A stretch of 34,245 nt of DNA, taken from Verrucomicrobiota bacterium. Its GTDB lineage: Bacteria > Verrucomicrobiota > Verrucomicrobiia > Limisphaerales > J093. Below the pieces are notes generated by a model, which was not told where the DNA came from, ran no database searches, and was given only the letters and a program-made list of their open reading frames with translations. The stretch is from contig JAAYVR010000284.1 in the NCBI GenBank assembly GCA_012517065.1, forward strand, positions 1 to 34,245, written 5' to 3'. Below, piece by piece: positions 8,060 through 16,382 of this stretch. Numbering within the stretch: the first letter of the stretch is position 1; each line of letters opens with the position of its first letter. A program made the translations under genes and the position numbers.

Positions 8060-8884
8060 ATGTTTGCGCGAATTATTGACGATAGGAGGACGGCAAATCT
8101 GGGTGTGGCCTGTGTTTTTTGGCTGGTGGGGCTGGTGGTCCTGACCTCCAATTCCGTGACAGGGCAAAACAACCTCTCAAGTGAAGTTCGGGGCGCTGCA
8201 CTGGCCCTGCAGTTGCGCACACAAAAACCGGCAGAACCGCTGGCAACGTCAGGTTTTTTGCGGCAACGCAACCCGGACGGCAAATGGCGTCCGCGTGTGC
8301 CTCTGCAATTCGAAGTCAGGATCATGGGAGATTCATGGCAGAGCATCTATCGTGTGCTTGGGGAAAATGACAAACCGATCGAGGTCCTAATGGTTACGCA
8401 CCATGAGTCGCGTCCAAACGTTTATGAATACTGGCGGGTTGGGGTTTCGGGATCAGGGGATGCAGGTAGAATGATCTTGCAGGGAGACGCCGCGGCAATA
8501 CCTTTCGCAGGCTCGGAATTCTGGTTGACGGACCTTGGCCTCGAGTTTCTGTGCTGGCCGGGGCAGTGCCTTATTGGAAATCAAATGCGCAAAGGGCGTG
8601 CATGCCATATCCTGGAAAGTGTTAATCCAGATCCTGGCAGGAGCGCGTATGCGCGGGTGCGGTCATGGGTTGACGTTGAACATTGCGGCATACTGCGAGC
8701 CGAGGCTTACGACCAGAACAAGAGGCTCGTGAAGGAGTTCAACATCGGCAGCTTCAAGAAGGTCAGCGGCAAATGGCAGCTCAAGTCGATGGAAATCCGT
8801 AACGAACGCACCGACGCCCTAACCAGGCTCGAGTTTGATCTTGAAATCGAAGAGAGGCCACAACGACAGGACAAGACCGATTAG
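8060..8884 (+). CDS. Secreted LolA-like outer membrane lipoprotein-sorting protein family member
   Basis: This 274-residue protein has an N-terminal hydrophobic segment (about residues 12-30, signal peptide or anchor). A body follows with the features of the LolA/RseB-like fold group annotated as outer membrane lipoprotein-sorting protein. Recognisable parts are GSEFWLTDLGLEFLCWPGQ, then the strand-rich RKGRACHILESVNP, VRSWVDVEHCGILRAEAYD and GKWQLKSMEIRNERT. These proteins are thought to hold lipid or lipoprotein in a half-barrel in the periplasm, but the substrate here is unknown. It lies 188 bases after lon on the same strand and converges on the fucosidase gene. No promoter was clear. Confidence 0.7.
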   Translation: MFARIIDDRRTANLGVACVFWLVGLVVLTSNSVTGQNNLSSEVRGAALALQLRTQKPAEPLATSGFLRQRNPDGKWRPRVPLQFEVRIMGDSWQSIYRVLGENDKPIEVLMVTHHESRPNVYEYWRVGVSGSGDAGRMILQGDAAAIPFAGSEFWLTDLGLEFLCWPGQCLIGNQMRKGRACHILESVNPDPGRSAYARVRSWVDVEHCGILRAEAYDQNKRLVKEFNIGSFKKVSGKWQLKSMEIRNERTDALTRLEFDLEIEERPQRQDKTD

Positions 8885-9008
8885 CCAAGCCCCTCCTCAG
8901 ACCGGCTTGGCATGTGATGTCGTAACGCCCACCGGGCTCTCGCCGCTCTCGGTGTTTGGCCCGTCTCGCTGGAACTTGACTCAAATGCTTGGGATTTTGA
9001 TTTTCGGG

Positions 9009-10337
9009 TTACCGCGGTGACGGGGGCGGGGTTGGTTGGACTCGATAGACGGCCAGCTTTCGGATGAGTGGCTCGCCTTCAGACTGTTTGACCTGAAGAC
9101 GCACGGCTGTGGTTTCGATTGGGTCGAATCGAATGATCTGTTTGTGGCCGATGACCCGGCCTTGTTTGAGTTGTTTCCAATCGCCGCCGACCATGGCTTC
9201 CAGCGAGTAACCCTTGATGCGTTCGCCCTGCCTGATGTCTTCCATGAGGATCACGTGATCGATCTTGGTGGCGCGCTCGAGGTTCAACTGGATTGTTTGA
9301 CCGCGACCCGCGGTCTCGGTTATGGGGCGTCCAAACCTGCGGTTGATTTCAGTACCAAATTCTTCGAGCCGCTTTGCATCGTTCTCATGAATGAGCCCGC
9401 GACGATCCGGCGGCACGTTCAACAGGAGAACAGCATTTCTGCCAACCGACTTGTAGTAAATGTCCATGAGATGATCCAGGCTCTTGACCCGCGAATCTTC
9501 TTTTGCATGGTAAAACCACCCTGGCCGGATCGACACGTCGCACTCGGCAGGGTACCAGATCCGACTCCGGCCGACATGGAACCCCGCCTGCCACGGTTCA
9601 TTTCCGACTGGTTGATCGCTTGCTTCATCTTCGCGTGCGAGGCCATCTTCATTGCCGACCCATCGGATGTCGGGCCCGCAAATGGCTATAAGAGCTCGAG
9701 GTTGGAGTTCGCGGACGACCTTGTAAAAACTCAGCCAATCGTATTCCTGCCGTTTTCCGTTCGGTCCCTCTCCGCACGCCCCGTCAAACCATACCTCGGT
9801 CACTTCGCCGTACTGCGTTAGCAGTTCACGCAACTGGTTTCGGAAATGCTCGTTGTACGCGGGCGAGTCGCCGTAAGTCGGCTCATGTCTGTCCCAAGGC
9901 GATAGGTACAGCCCGAGTTTCAGCCCGCCTTGGCGGCATGCTTCTGCCACTTCTTTGACAACGTCTCCCTGGCCGTTTCGCCATGGGCTGCTTCGCACCG
10001 AGTGGGATGTGTACTTGCTCGGCCACAGACAGAAACCGTCGTGGTGTTTTGCAGTGAGGATCAACAGTTTTACCCCGGCGGTTTTGAGTGCTTTGACCCA
10101 CTGGCGCGCGTCTAGAGCAGTGGGGTTGAACAGGGCAGGGTCTTCTTTGCCGTCGCCCCATTCGCGGTCGGTAAACGTATTGATGCCAAAGTGAGCGAAA
10201 GCGATGATTTCCATGTCCTGCCAATCAAGCTGCTGCGGGGACGGGCGGGGTATTTCGGATGCTGCTGCAGAAAAAAAGTTGCAACCGAGCAGGATAATTG
10301 CGCTGAAAGACTTGATAATATTGTATGGCTTGATCAT
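9009..10337 (-). CDS. Secreted alpha-L-fucosidase, glycoside hydrolase family 29
   Basis: This 442-residue enzyme removes terminal alpha-L-fucose from glycans. A signal peptide covers about residues 1-27, with a likely cut after SAAA. The GH29 TIM barrel shows FAHFGINTF, AKHHDGFCLW (96-105) and the nucleophile region EVWFDGA, with Asp185 as the candidate nucleophile. After about residue 350 a short beta-rich region begins (KIDHVILMEDIRQGERIKGYSLE), resembling the C-terminal domain that follows the barrel in this family. It stands alone, with no sulfatase or transporter next to it. A 15-bp-phased repeat lies upstream at 10424-10488. Substrate (fucoidan, mucin or plant glycan) cannot be told from sequence. 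Confidence 0.93.
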   Translation of the reverse strand: MIKPYNIIKSFSAIILLGCNFFSAAASEIPRPSPQQLDWQDMEIIAFAHFGINTFTDREWGDGKEDPALFNPTALDARQWVKALKTAGVKLLILTAKHHDGFCLWPSKYTSHSVRSSPWRNGQGDVVKEVAEACRQGGLKLGLYLSPWDRHEPTYGDSPAYNEHFRNQLRELLTQYGEVTEVWFDGACGEGPNGKRQEYDWLSFYKVVRELQPRALIAICGPDIRWVGNEDGLAREDEASDQPVGNEPWQAGFHVGRSRIWYPAECDVSIRPGWFYHAKEDSRVKSLDHLMDIYYKSVGRNAVLLLNVPPDRRGLIHENDAKRLEEFGTEINRRFGRPITETAGRGQTIQLNLERATKIDHVILMEDIRQGERIKGYSLEAMVGGDWKQLKQGRVIGHKQIIRFDPIETTAVRLQVKQSEGEPLIRKLAVYRVQPTPPPSPR

Positions 10338-10423
10338 GGCTTGCTAGTGTCAAACTGAGACCAAAATGCTGGTCTTGGTTCGACAATGGCAAGACAAATT
10401 ATTGCGCCCGAATCCCGGGTTGC

Positions 10424-10488
10424 GGCAGAAAGATTCTTTGGGTGGCAGAAACATAATTGGCAGAAATATCGTGGGCAGAAAAATGGGG
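10424..10488. repeat. 15-bp-phased GGCAGAAAnAT repeat (locus 1)
   Basis: Four units beginning GGCAGAAA start at 10424, 10444, 10459 and 10474; the first spacing is 20 bases and the other two exactly 15. The run lies between the end of the redox operon (10526) and the fucosidase start (10337), both on the minus strand. The same family forms eight perfect-period units at 31413-31532. Unit sequences differ, but the GGCAGAAA core is kept. Confidence 0.8.
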
Positions 10489-10525
10489 GTGATCGCGATT
10501 TTGCTGGCCCGGAAATTTCACCGGG

Positions 10526-12076
10526 CTAGACAGTTGACAGTGCCCCGGTGGGACATTGCGCGACGCACTCGGCGCCAACCTTCTGCAGCCCCTCATCCAC
10601 GGGGTGGCCAAATGGCACGGCAAGGCGCACGTTGAATCCACGCCCGACAAAAGCAAGCCCGAGAGGCTCGCCGCCCAATTCAGCAAGTTTCACGCAAATG
10701 CCGCACAGGATGCACTTGCCAGGTTCGAAAATGATGCCGCCAGGACGCCATTGTTGCTCGAATGGCCGGCGGTTGCCTTTGAATCGTCCTGCGTTCGCAT
10801 TGTAAATCTCAGCGTAACGCTGGAGGTCGCAGTTGCCTGCCGCGCGGCAGTCGCAATGAAGGCATCGCCCTGCCTCGATAGCGAAGTTCTTGTGGGCGGA
10901 ATCCGTTTGTTTGTTGGTCTCGGTTTGACGGTTGTGTGCCGACGCGCTCCGGACGAATACTTCGAGCTCGGCGCGGTCAAGTCTGCCAATTACGCTCGAG
11001 AACGGCTTTGGCGGGCGGCGAGCGGGTCTCCCGTCGAGCGTAAGGCTGATGCAATGTGCGACGGCTTTGCCTTCGCTCAAGGCTTTGACCAGATGGCGCA
11101 CTGGACGAACCGCACTGCCTGCTGCAAACACCCTTGGGCGTTTTGTCTGGAATGTTTCCAGATCGATTTCGATTGAACCGCCGGATGTTGGGACGCCGGA
11201 TAACGGCTGTTCCTGGTCGTCCGGTTGTCCTGTGGCAATGAGGACTGCAGCAAATTGCGATTCGATTGATTCGAGGCCGACGTTCTGGCCGATTTCGGCG
11301 TTGGGCTCGAACCTGATCCCGAGCTGCTCGAACAAAGCGAGTTCTTTTTCCAGCACATCGGGCGGCAGCAGGTTGGGATCAACTGCACGGAGTGTTCCGC
11401 CCGGACGCGGTTTTCTGTCGAACACGGTCACGGAATGGCCTTCAAGTGCGAGGAACCATGCTGCTGCGAGGCCTGTTGGACCTGCGCCAATGATGGCGAC
11501 ACTTTTCCCGGAGGCGGGCTTTGGTTGGGGCACGCGGGGGGCAGGGCTGGCGGCGTTTGTGTCGGCCACCATGCGCTCAGTGTCACGAATGGCGAGAGGT
11601 TTGTCCCATGCGCCTCGGCGGCATCCTTGCTCGCAGGGATGATGGCAGAGACGCCCGAGGATACGGGGCATGGGAAGGGCGGTTTGCACGGTAACAATCG
11701 CCTGATCCAGTCTGCCACTTGTCACGTGGCGGAGCATGAGGGGGACGTTGAGGTCAAGCGGGCACAACCGATGGCACGGGGCAAGACAATCGCCGACGTG
11801 ATCGCTAATGATCAATTCGAGCGCGGTGCGGCGTGCGTCGTGCACTTCTGGAGTTTCGCTTTCTACGGCCATTCCGGGTTGAACTTTTGTGCCGCAAGCT
11901 GGCACGAGTTTGCCGTTCAATTTCACAAGGCAAACGAGGCACGAGTTGATGGGCCCGCATTTTTCGAGGTAGCACAGGGTTGGGATATCGATTCCGATCT
12001 TGCGGGCTGCATCGAGGACGGACATGCCGCTGTGGACATCGACATTGTGGCCGTCAATGGTGATGGTGAAGTTCAT
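10526..12076 (-). CDS. Iron-sulfur flavoprotein: NuoG-like 2Fe-2S domain, GltD-like FAD domain, C-terminal ferredoxin
   Basis: This 516-residue cytoplasmic protein begins with a 2Fe-2S domain like the N-terminus of NuoG/HndD (LCYLEKCGPINSCLVC...VPAC, about residues 33-66). A GltD-type Fe-S helical domain follows (GDCLAPCHRLCPLDLNVP, then LCHHPCEQGC). The FAD-binding Rossmann motif VAIIGAGPTGLAAA lies near residue 195. The reading then passes quickly to the closing VFAAGSAVRPV, so the inserted NAD(P)H domain of GltD seems to be missing. A C-terminal Fe-S region has FEPGKCILCGIC and ECVAQCPTGAL, like the F-cluster part of hydrogenase or NuoG. There is no H-cluster domain. The ATG at 12076 overlaps the NuoEF-fusion stop (ATGA). 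It probably passes electrons between the NuoF-like FMN protein and an unknown partner. Confidence 0.8.
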   Translation of the reverse strand: MNFTITIDGHNVDVHSGMSVLDAARKIGIDIPTLCYLEKCGPINSCLVCLVKLNGKLVPACGTKVQPGMAVESETPEVHDARRTALELIISDHVGDCLAPCHRLCPLDLNVPLMLRHVTSGRLDQAIVTVQTALPMPRILGRLCHHPCEQGCRRGAWDKPLAIRDTERMVADTNAASPAPRVPQPKPASGKSVAIIGAGPTGLAAAWFLALEGHSVTVFDRKPRPGGTLRAVDPNLLPPDVLEKELALFEQLGIRFEPNAEIGQNVGLESIESQFAAVLIATGQPDDQEQPLSGVPTSGGSIEIDLETFQTKRPRVFAAGSAVRPVRHLVKALSEGKAVAHCISLTLDGRPARRPPKPFSSVIGRLDRAELEVFVRSASAHNRQTETNKQTDSAHKNFAIEAGRCLHCDCRAAGNCDLQRYAEIYNANAGRFKGNRRPFEQQWRPGGIIFEPGKCILCGICVKLAELGGEPLGLAFVGRGFNVRLAVPFGHPVDEGLQKVGAECVAQCPTGALSTV

Positions 12077-14580
12077 AGCACGTCGATGGCGGAGTACTGG
12101 CACATCTGTCGGCACGAATCGCATCGGGTGCACTTGGCGTCGTCGATCTTATGCCGCTGGTATGGGGTCATTGGGATTGCGCCTACAGGGCAATGCTGTG
12201 CGCAGAGCGTGCAGCCAGTGCATCGGTCGTTGATCACATAGTGGATCAACGGGACGCATTTTTTCGCCGGGCATCGGCCGTTGATGTGCGCCTCATATTC
12301 GTCCCGGAAATAACGCAGGGTGCTCAGAACCGGGTTGGGCGCTGTTTTTCCGAGCCCGCACAAACTGCTTTGGCTGACTCTGCGTGCGAGGTGTTCAAGC
12401 TCATCAAGATCGGCAAGGCGGCCTTTACCGTCACAAATCCTGTCGAGGATTTCGAGCATCCGCCGCGTGCCAATTCGACAGAACGTGCATTTGCCGCACG
12501 ATTGCTCCTGTGTAAACCGCAGGAAGTATCTTGCGATGTCCACCATGCATGTTGAATCGTCGAGCACGACCAACCCACCCGAGCCCATTATCGCGCCCAC
12601 CTGCTGGAGGGATTCGTAGTCGATGGGCGTATCGGCAAGGCGCGCAGGCACACAGCCGCCGGACGGTCCGCCTATCTGAACGGCTTTGAATCGCCTGCCG
12701 TCGGCTGCGCCGCCACCCATTTCTTCGACGATTTCGCGTATTGTTGTGCCCATTGGGACCTCGATCAGCCCACCGCGTTTCACCCGGCCTGCGAGCGCGA
12801 AGACCTTTGTCCCTTTGCTTGTTTTTGTGCCGATTCTTGCGAACGCATCGGGGCCGTTGCGCAGAATCCATGGCACGACTGCGAGAGTTTCGACGTTGTT
12901 GATCAGAGTTGGACAATTCCACAGGCCGGACTCAGCGGGGTAGGGGGGGCGCAGTCGTGGCATTCCGCGATGCCCTTCTATTGAAGCGATTAGCGCGGTT
13001 TCTTCGCCGCACACGAAAGCGCCTGCGCCTTCCATGACCGAAAGATGCAGCTCATAATTGCTGCCCAGCAGTCTCTTCCCAATCCAGCCTCGCTGTTCCA
13101 TTTCTGACAGAGCAGCTCGCACACGCCTGACGGCGAGCGGGTACTCGTGTCTGATGTAGAAAACGCCTTCGTGAGCGCCCACTGCAATGGCGGCTATGGC
13201 TATTCCCTCGATGATCCTGAACGGGAACGATTCGAGCAGCATGCGGTCCATGAACGCACCTGGATCGCCTTCGTCGCCGTTGCAAATGACGTATTTTTTC
13301 TCGGCCGCTTGGTCGCGGACAGCGCGCCACTTTTGGCCTGTGGGGAAACCTGCGCCACCTCGGCCGCGCAATCCGGCTTGGGCAATCTGGTTGATGATCT
13401 CTTCGGGCGCCAACCGTGTGTGGCTGGCGGTGGTGTGTGCCGCGGTTTCGTGATCACCGGCCTTCTCTTGAGCAATGCCGTGGCCTTTGCTCGTGCCGGT
13501 TTGAATTGGTGCGGGCACGCCGAGGCACTTGGCCAACGCCGCAAAACCGTCGTGTTCGATGTATTCGTCCAAATCGAGCGGGTCGAGTTTTCCGAAATGC
13601 TCGGTGGCGATGTGGACCTGACGGTCGAGGAAGACCGACACTTCGCGGTCGGCTCGGTTCAATGAGCACGCCTCGATTTGTTCTGAGGGAACCCGGTCGG
13701 CGAGAATCGCGTTCGCCATGCTTGTCCATGCCCGCGCAATGCTCGGGAGCAAACCGCGTGGTTTGAAGTGGCGTTGCAGAGCGTCGGGTGCTAACGCTGG
13801 CGTCAGCCCCGCATAGACAGTGTTGTTCTTCGACGCACCAGTGATTTCGACAAGTGGCGTTCGATGGCACATGCCGACGCAACCGACCCGTTTGACAATG
13901 ACGGGCAGGCGGTTGCGGCGGACTGTGTCTTCGAGAGCATGGTAGAGCTGGCCGCTTCCCTTCGCCATGCAACACGAGCCCAGCCCAACGCGGATTTCAG
14001 CTATGTGCGGCCGTTTTTCGGTTGGTTTTTCGGTCGATTTTTCCAGCTCACTGCTTGCGCTGACATTCGCGAGGAACTCATGAATGATCCGTGGAACCTT
14101 CTCCGGGGCGACATGGCCGAAAGTGGTTTGGCTGATTCTGACAACCGGGGCGAGCGTGCAGCATCCCAAACAAGCCACTGCTTCGATTGTGAACTGTTTT
14201 GTTGGATCGGTATCGTCGCCCGGAGGGATGTGCAACTCCCGCCGCAGGGCTTCATCGACTCTGTCGGCGCCGCTCACGTGGCATGCCGTGCCCCGGCAGA
14301 GGCGGATCATGTACTTTCCCACGGGCCGATGCCGGAAGATGTCGTAAAAGGACGCAACGCCTGTGATAGCGGCGGGTTTGATTTGAGTTTTATCGCAGAG
14401 GTGGAGCAAGGCCTCTTGCGGCAGGTAACCGTAATGATCTTGCAGAGCCTGCAGAATCGGAATCAACGCTTCGGGTTTTGTTCCGAACTGCGCAATTGCC
14501 CGGTCAACCGCGGTAAGATCGACGGTTCCTGCGGTTGGTTCAGCAGCAGCGGGCACTATTGCTATCGAGGCGTGACTCAT
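12073..14580 (-). CDS. NuoE-HndB-NuoF-ferredoxin fusion (NAD(P)H-oxidising flavin/Fe-S subunit)
   Basis: This 835-residue fusion joins parts that are separate subunits in HndABC or HydABC. Residues about 20-175 are NuoE/HndA-like, with 2Fe-2S Cys95, 100, 137 and 141. Residues about 195-275 are a thioredoxin-like ferredoxin (HndB type) with Cys203/204, 234 and 238. Residues about 300-765 are NuoF/HndC-like: GRGGAGFPTG, FMN-site GDEGDPGAFMDR, CGEETAL, and the N3 cluster in CGKCTFCRIG with a later Cys near 741. Residues about 785-830 hold two 4Fe-4S motifs, CTGCTLCAQHC and CTRCDSCRQMC. No export signal is visible, so it is cytoplasmic. It overlaps both neighbours by ATGA. The expected reaction is NAD(P)H oxidation by FMN. 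Confidence 0.9.
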   Translation of the reverse strand: MSHASIAIVPAAAEPTAGTVDLTAVDRAIAQFGTKPEALIPILQALQDHYGYLPQEALLHLCDKTQIKPAAITGVASFYDIFRHRPVGKYMIRLCRGTACHVSGADRVDEALRRELHIPPGDDTDPTKQFTIEAVACLGCCTLAPVVRISQTTFGHVAPEKVPRIIHEFLANVSASSELEKSTEKPTEKRPHIAEIRVGLGSCCMAKGSGQLYHALEDTVRRNRLPVIVKRVGCVGMCHRTPLVEITGASKNNTVYAGLTPALAPDALQRHFKPRGLLPSIARAWTSMANAILADRVPSEQIEACSLNRADREVSVFLDRQVHIATEHFGKLDPLDLDEYIEHDGFAALAKCLGVPAPIQTGTSKGHGIAQEKAGDHETAAHTTASHTRLAPEEIINQIAQAGLRGRGGAGFPTGQKWRAVRDQAAEKKYVICNGDEGDPGAFMDRMLLESFPFRIIEGIAIAAIAVGAHEGVFYIRHEYPLAVRRVRAALSEMEQRGWIGKRLLGSNYELHLSVMEGAGAFVCGEETALIASIEGHRGMPRLRPPYPAESGLWNCPTLINNVETLAVVPWILRNGPDAFARIGTKTSKGTKVFALAGRVKRGGLIEVPMGTTIREIVEEMGGGAADGRRFKAVQIGGPSGGCVPARLADTPIDYESLQQVGAIMGSGGLVVLDDSTCMVDIARYFLRFTQEQSCGKCTFCRIGTRRMLEILDRICDGKGRLADLDELEHLARRVSQSSLCGLGKTAPNPVLSTLRYFRDEYEAHINGRCPAKKCVPLIHYVINDRCTGCTLCAQHCPVGAIPMTPYQRHKIDDAKCTRCDSCRQMCQYSAIDVL

Positions 14581-16382
14581 GGGGTTGCTTGCGCGTTGGG
14601 CTTTGGTGCTCCGATGCAGTACAAGGCCACCGCGGTTCTTAGGTAGATTCTGTCTGCGACAAGGGCTGGGCTGGCGAAGATTTCCTCGCCCAGGTCAAAC
14701 CGTGCCAGTTCCTTGAACTCGGCTCCGGCTTGCAGGATCACGACGCGCCCCTTTTTCCCCGCCATGATGATTTTGTCTTTGGCGATTGCGGGGGTGGCAT
14801 TGACTTCGAGCTCGAAATCATGGTCCCAGGCCTTGGCACCGGTTTTCGCGTCGAGGCATGTCACCACACCCGGCGTGCTCACAACAAACACAAAGGCCCC
14901 ATTGCTCACCGGACTTGGGATGTCGGGAATGTTCTCGTCGTAACTCCATGCCAAATGCGTCTTGGTGACGTCGCCACGCCCATCGGGTCGAATTGCGATG
15001 ATTTTATCGTTTGGGCTGATGGCAAACACAAGGTCGGCGGCGAAAATCGGCGATGGCGTGATTTCTCCGCTCAGACACTCGGCCCGCCACAATTCGCTGC
15101 CATCGGCCGCGTTGTATGAGATGACCCATGACCCGCCCAGAGTGATGATTTGTGTCAGGCCGCCTGCTTCGATGAGGACAGGCGTTGCCCATGAGCTGGG
15201 CACGGGACGCGTCTTTTCCCAAACCACCTTCCCCGTTGCCCCTTCGAGCATGAACAGCTTTGATCGATTTTTTTCGGCTTCGCTCTGGTCGATCGGGACT
15301 ATCAGGCGGTCGCGCCAGACAAGCAGTGATTGTGCGTGGCCGTAGGGGTTGTCGGGAACGCCCATGTTCTTGCCCCACGCGAGCGTTCCGTCGAACTTGA
15401 ACGCTGCAAGATCGCCATTTCCAAAAATGGCGTAAACGCGCTGGCCATCGGTTGCGGGGCTGGGCGCGGCGAATCCGGTTCCCGCGGGTATTTCGGGCTG
15501 TTTTTGGGGGCTTCCGGGCAAATCACGAACCAAACGCTGCCATAGCAACTCACCCGAATTCGCGTCATAGCAAAGCACATAACGGTTGGTTTCATCGCCG
15601 CTCGTCAGAAAAACGCGGTCGCCCCACACAACAGGCGAGCTGTACCCGAACAGGCCCACCGGCGTCCGCCAACAAACGCCGACCTTGTTCGTCGGATCGA
15701 TCGCATCGGGGATTGACACGTTTGTTGCAAACGCGTTCCCGGTGGGGCCGAGAAATCTCGGCCAATTGGCCGCGGCCTCGGCAGGCGTTGGCAAAGGTGC
15801 GGCATTTGTTTCTGTGCTGGCACCCCCGGCCAGAAGCTTCTCGATTTCCGCCTCCGTCGCAGGCACGCGACTGCGGTGCGGGATTGCAAGCCCCAAACTT
15901 GCAATGGCAAAGAGCGCCATGGCTGCGATTGCAACGTGGCGCGCGTGCGCCGCCGCGCGCAAGTGAGATTCCGTTGGGTCAGAAGCCGGGCCGGGAATAG
16001 GCGGCGTCTCGCGCAGGCGAGCGGCTTTCCGTGCGCTGTACAAGAACACGGCCATTCCGATGACCAAAAGCCATGCCCCCGTTTGTTTGAATCGGAGCAC
16101 GGTGAAATAATCACGGCGAACCCGCAAATCCAGCTCACGGATTTTCTGTTTTAGCGATTCATCGTTTGGCGATGTGATCAACTGCTGTTTCAGCGCTGCC
16201 AACGTGGGTGCGTTCAGCGGGTCTTCTTTTTGCGAAGCGAAATCTCGTACCAAAATTGCCAGAGCAACCACCGCACAAAACACTGCAGAGGCAATGGCTG
16301 ACGTTCGCCACGCAAGGTAAAATGGGCATGGCGCTGACGGCTGGTTGCCGGTCTGGTTTTCTGCTGAGGCGGAACTGCTCAT
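14577..16382 (-). CDS. Membrane-anchored PQQ-like beta-propeller protein
   Basis: This 601-residue protein has three predicted membrane segments in its first 170 residues (about 26-46, 101-117 and 148-168). A large PQQ/BamB-like beta-propeller with about seven blades follows (about 205-595). Blade signatures recur: ANSGELLWQRL, FDGTLAWGKN, GATGKVVWEKT, ADGSELWRAE, AKTGAKAWDHD. Three segments plus a basic N-terminal loop would place the propeller outside the cytoplasm. No evidence shows that it binds PQQ; many relatives are scaffolds or assembly factors. It lies between the NapH-like and NuoEF-fusion genes, overlapping both by ATGA, so it is likely part of the redox complex or needed to assemble it. 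Confidence 0.85.
   Translation of the reverse strand: MSSSASAENQTGNQPSAPCPFYLAWRTSAIASAVFCAVVALAILVRDFASQKEDPLNAPTLAALKQQLITSPNDESLKQKIRELDLRVRRDYFTVLRFKQTGAWLLVIGMAVFLYSARKAARLRETPPIPGPASDPTESHLRAAAHARHVAIAAMALFAIASLGLAIPHRSRVPATEAEIEKLLAGGASTETNAAPLPTPAEAAANWPRFLGPTGNAFATNVSIPDAIDPTNKVGVCWRTPVGLFGYSSPVVWGDRVFLTSGDETNRYVLCYDANSGELLWQRLVRDLPGSPQKQPEIPAGTGFAAPSPATDGQRVYAIFGNGDLAAFKFDGTLAWGKNMGVPDNPYGHAQSLLVWRDRLIVPIDQSEAEKNRSKLFMLEGATGKVVWEKTRPVPSSWATPVLIEAGGLTQIITLGGSWVISYNAADGSELWRAECLSGEITPSPIFAADLVFAISPNDKIIAIRPDGRGDVTKTHLAWSYDENIPDIPSPVSNGAFVFVVSTPGVVTCLDAKTGAKAWDHDFELEVNATPAIAKDKIIMAGKKGRVVILQAGAEFKELARFDLGEEIFASPALVADRIYLRTAVALYCIGAPKPNAQATP

Noticed and set aside
10526-14580. [FeFe]-hydrogenase
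   Set aside because: The NuoEF-type subunits and F-cluster-like ferredoxin are present, but no H-cluster domain motifs (TSCxP, or later Cys motifs) occur.
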